Positions 5,270 to 5,336 of a DNA stretch of 5,336 bases are shown here, piece by piece. The notes beneath the pieces were generated by a model. The model was given only the letters and a program-made list of their open reading frames with translations, did not search any database and was not told the origin of the DNA. Source of the stretch: Bacillota bacterium. Its GTDB lineage: Bacteria > Bacillota > Clostridia > Christensenellales > SZUA-584. Location: the NCBI GenBank assembly GCA_023415915.1, contig JAEZIZ010000101.1:1-5336 (forward strand). Direction: 5' to 3'. Numbering within the stretch: the first letter of the stretch is position 1; each line of letters starts with the position of its first letter. Made by a program: the position numbers and the translations under genes.

Positions 5270-5336
5270 CTGGGCAGCAGCATCGAGATCACTCCCGACA
5301 GAATGGTACAGGTCGCGGGCACAATCACCAGCATAT
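5248..5336 (-). CDS. C-terminal end of a probable membrane protein (partial)
   Basis: The last 28 codons of a minus-strand frame enter from the right edge and stop at TAA (5248-5250). They encode a hydrophobic helix (LVIVPATCTILSGVISMLLP) followed by a short polar tail beginning RES. This resembles the final transmembrane helix of a transporter; ends of the form LLPRE are common in major facilitator permeases, but this is too little to name a family. The sharp change from AT-rich to GC-rich DNA at this stop codon, the GC-rich third positions and the shared strand with the other genes support coding. The opposite strand is also open here, so the call is moderate. Confidence 0.45.
   Translation of the reverse strand, partial: MLVIVPATCTILSGVISMLLPRESTSLA

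Noticed and set aside
5261..5336. Plus-strand gene starting at GTG 5261 or ATG 5303
   Set aside because: The frame is open to the edge, but no ribosome-binding site precedes either start. The minus-strand reading, with a terminal membrane helix and a stop at the composition boundary, fits better.

Overview
The window looks like chromosome of a Gram-positive Bacillota bacterium, most likely class Clostridia. Reasons: ribosome-binding sites close to AGGAGG, sigma-A type promoters with 17-bp spacers, GTG as well as ATG starts, moderately GC-rich genes separated by clearly AT-rich spacers, and a single-pass surface protein with a long Pro/Thr tail. This taxonomic call is an inference; there is no rRNA or species-specific marker.

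Layout, left to right, with every supported gene on the minus strand. (1) 1-191 is a spacer. It holds a strong AAAGGAGG ribosome-binding site and a good minus-strand promoter for a gene lying just off the left edge, plus two hairpins, one of which is the glpK terminator. (2) 192-1694 is glpK, an intact glycerol kinase. Its promoter has a perfect 10-bp-arm palindrome over the -10 box. (3) 1880-3129 is an AI-2E family multi-pass membrane protein split by a one-base frameshift near 2526-2539. (4) 3280-4689 is a 469-aa protein I do not recognise: a charged cytoplasmic region, one membrane helix and an outside Pro/Thr tail with octapeptide repeats. It has its own terminator and a near-consensus promoter with an inverted repeat around the -35 box. 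(5) 4699-5247 is about 550 bases without a convincing gene, AT-rich, with a strong orphan plus-strand terminator, a plus-strand promoter-like site and two tiny ORFs that may be relics. (6) 5248-5336 is probably the C-terminal end of a membrane protein that enters from the right edge on the minus strand.

The genes do not form an obvious pathway. glpK has no glpF, glpD/glpO or glp regulator beside it inside the window. Each of the three main genes appears to have its own promoter, so they look like separate transcription units sharing one orientation rather than one operon. I see no CRISPR array, tRNA, rRNA, transposase or phage gene. The items most worth a second look are the glpK operator palindrome, the frameshift in the AI-2E gene, and the unknown Pro/Thr-tailed protein with its motif-rich promoter.
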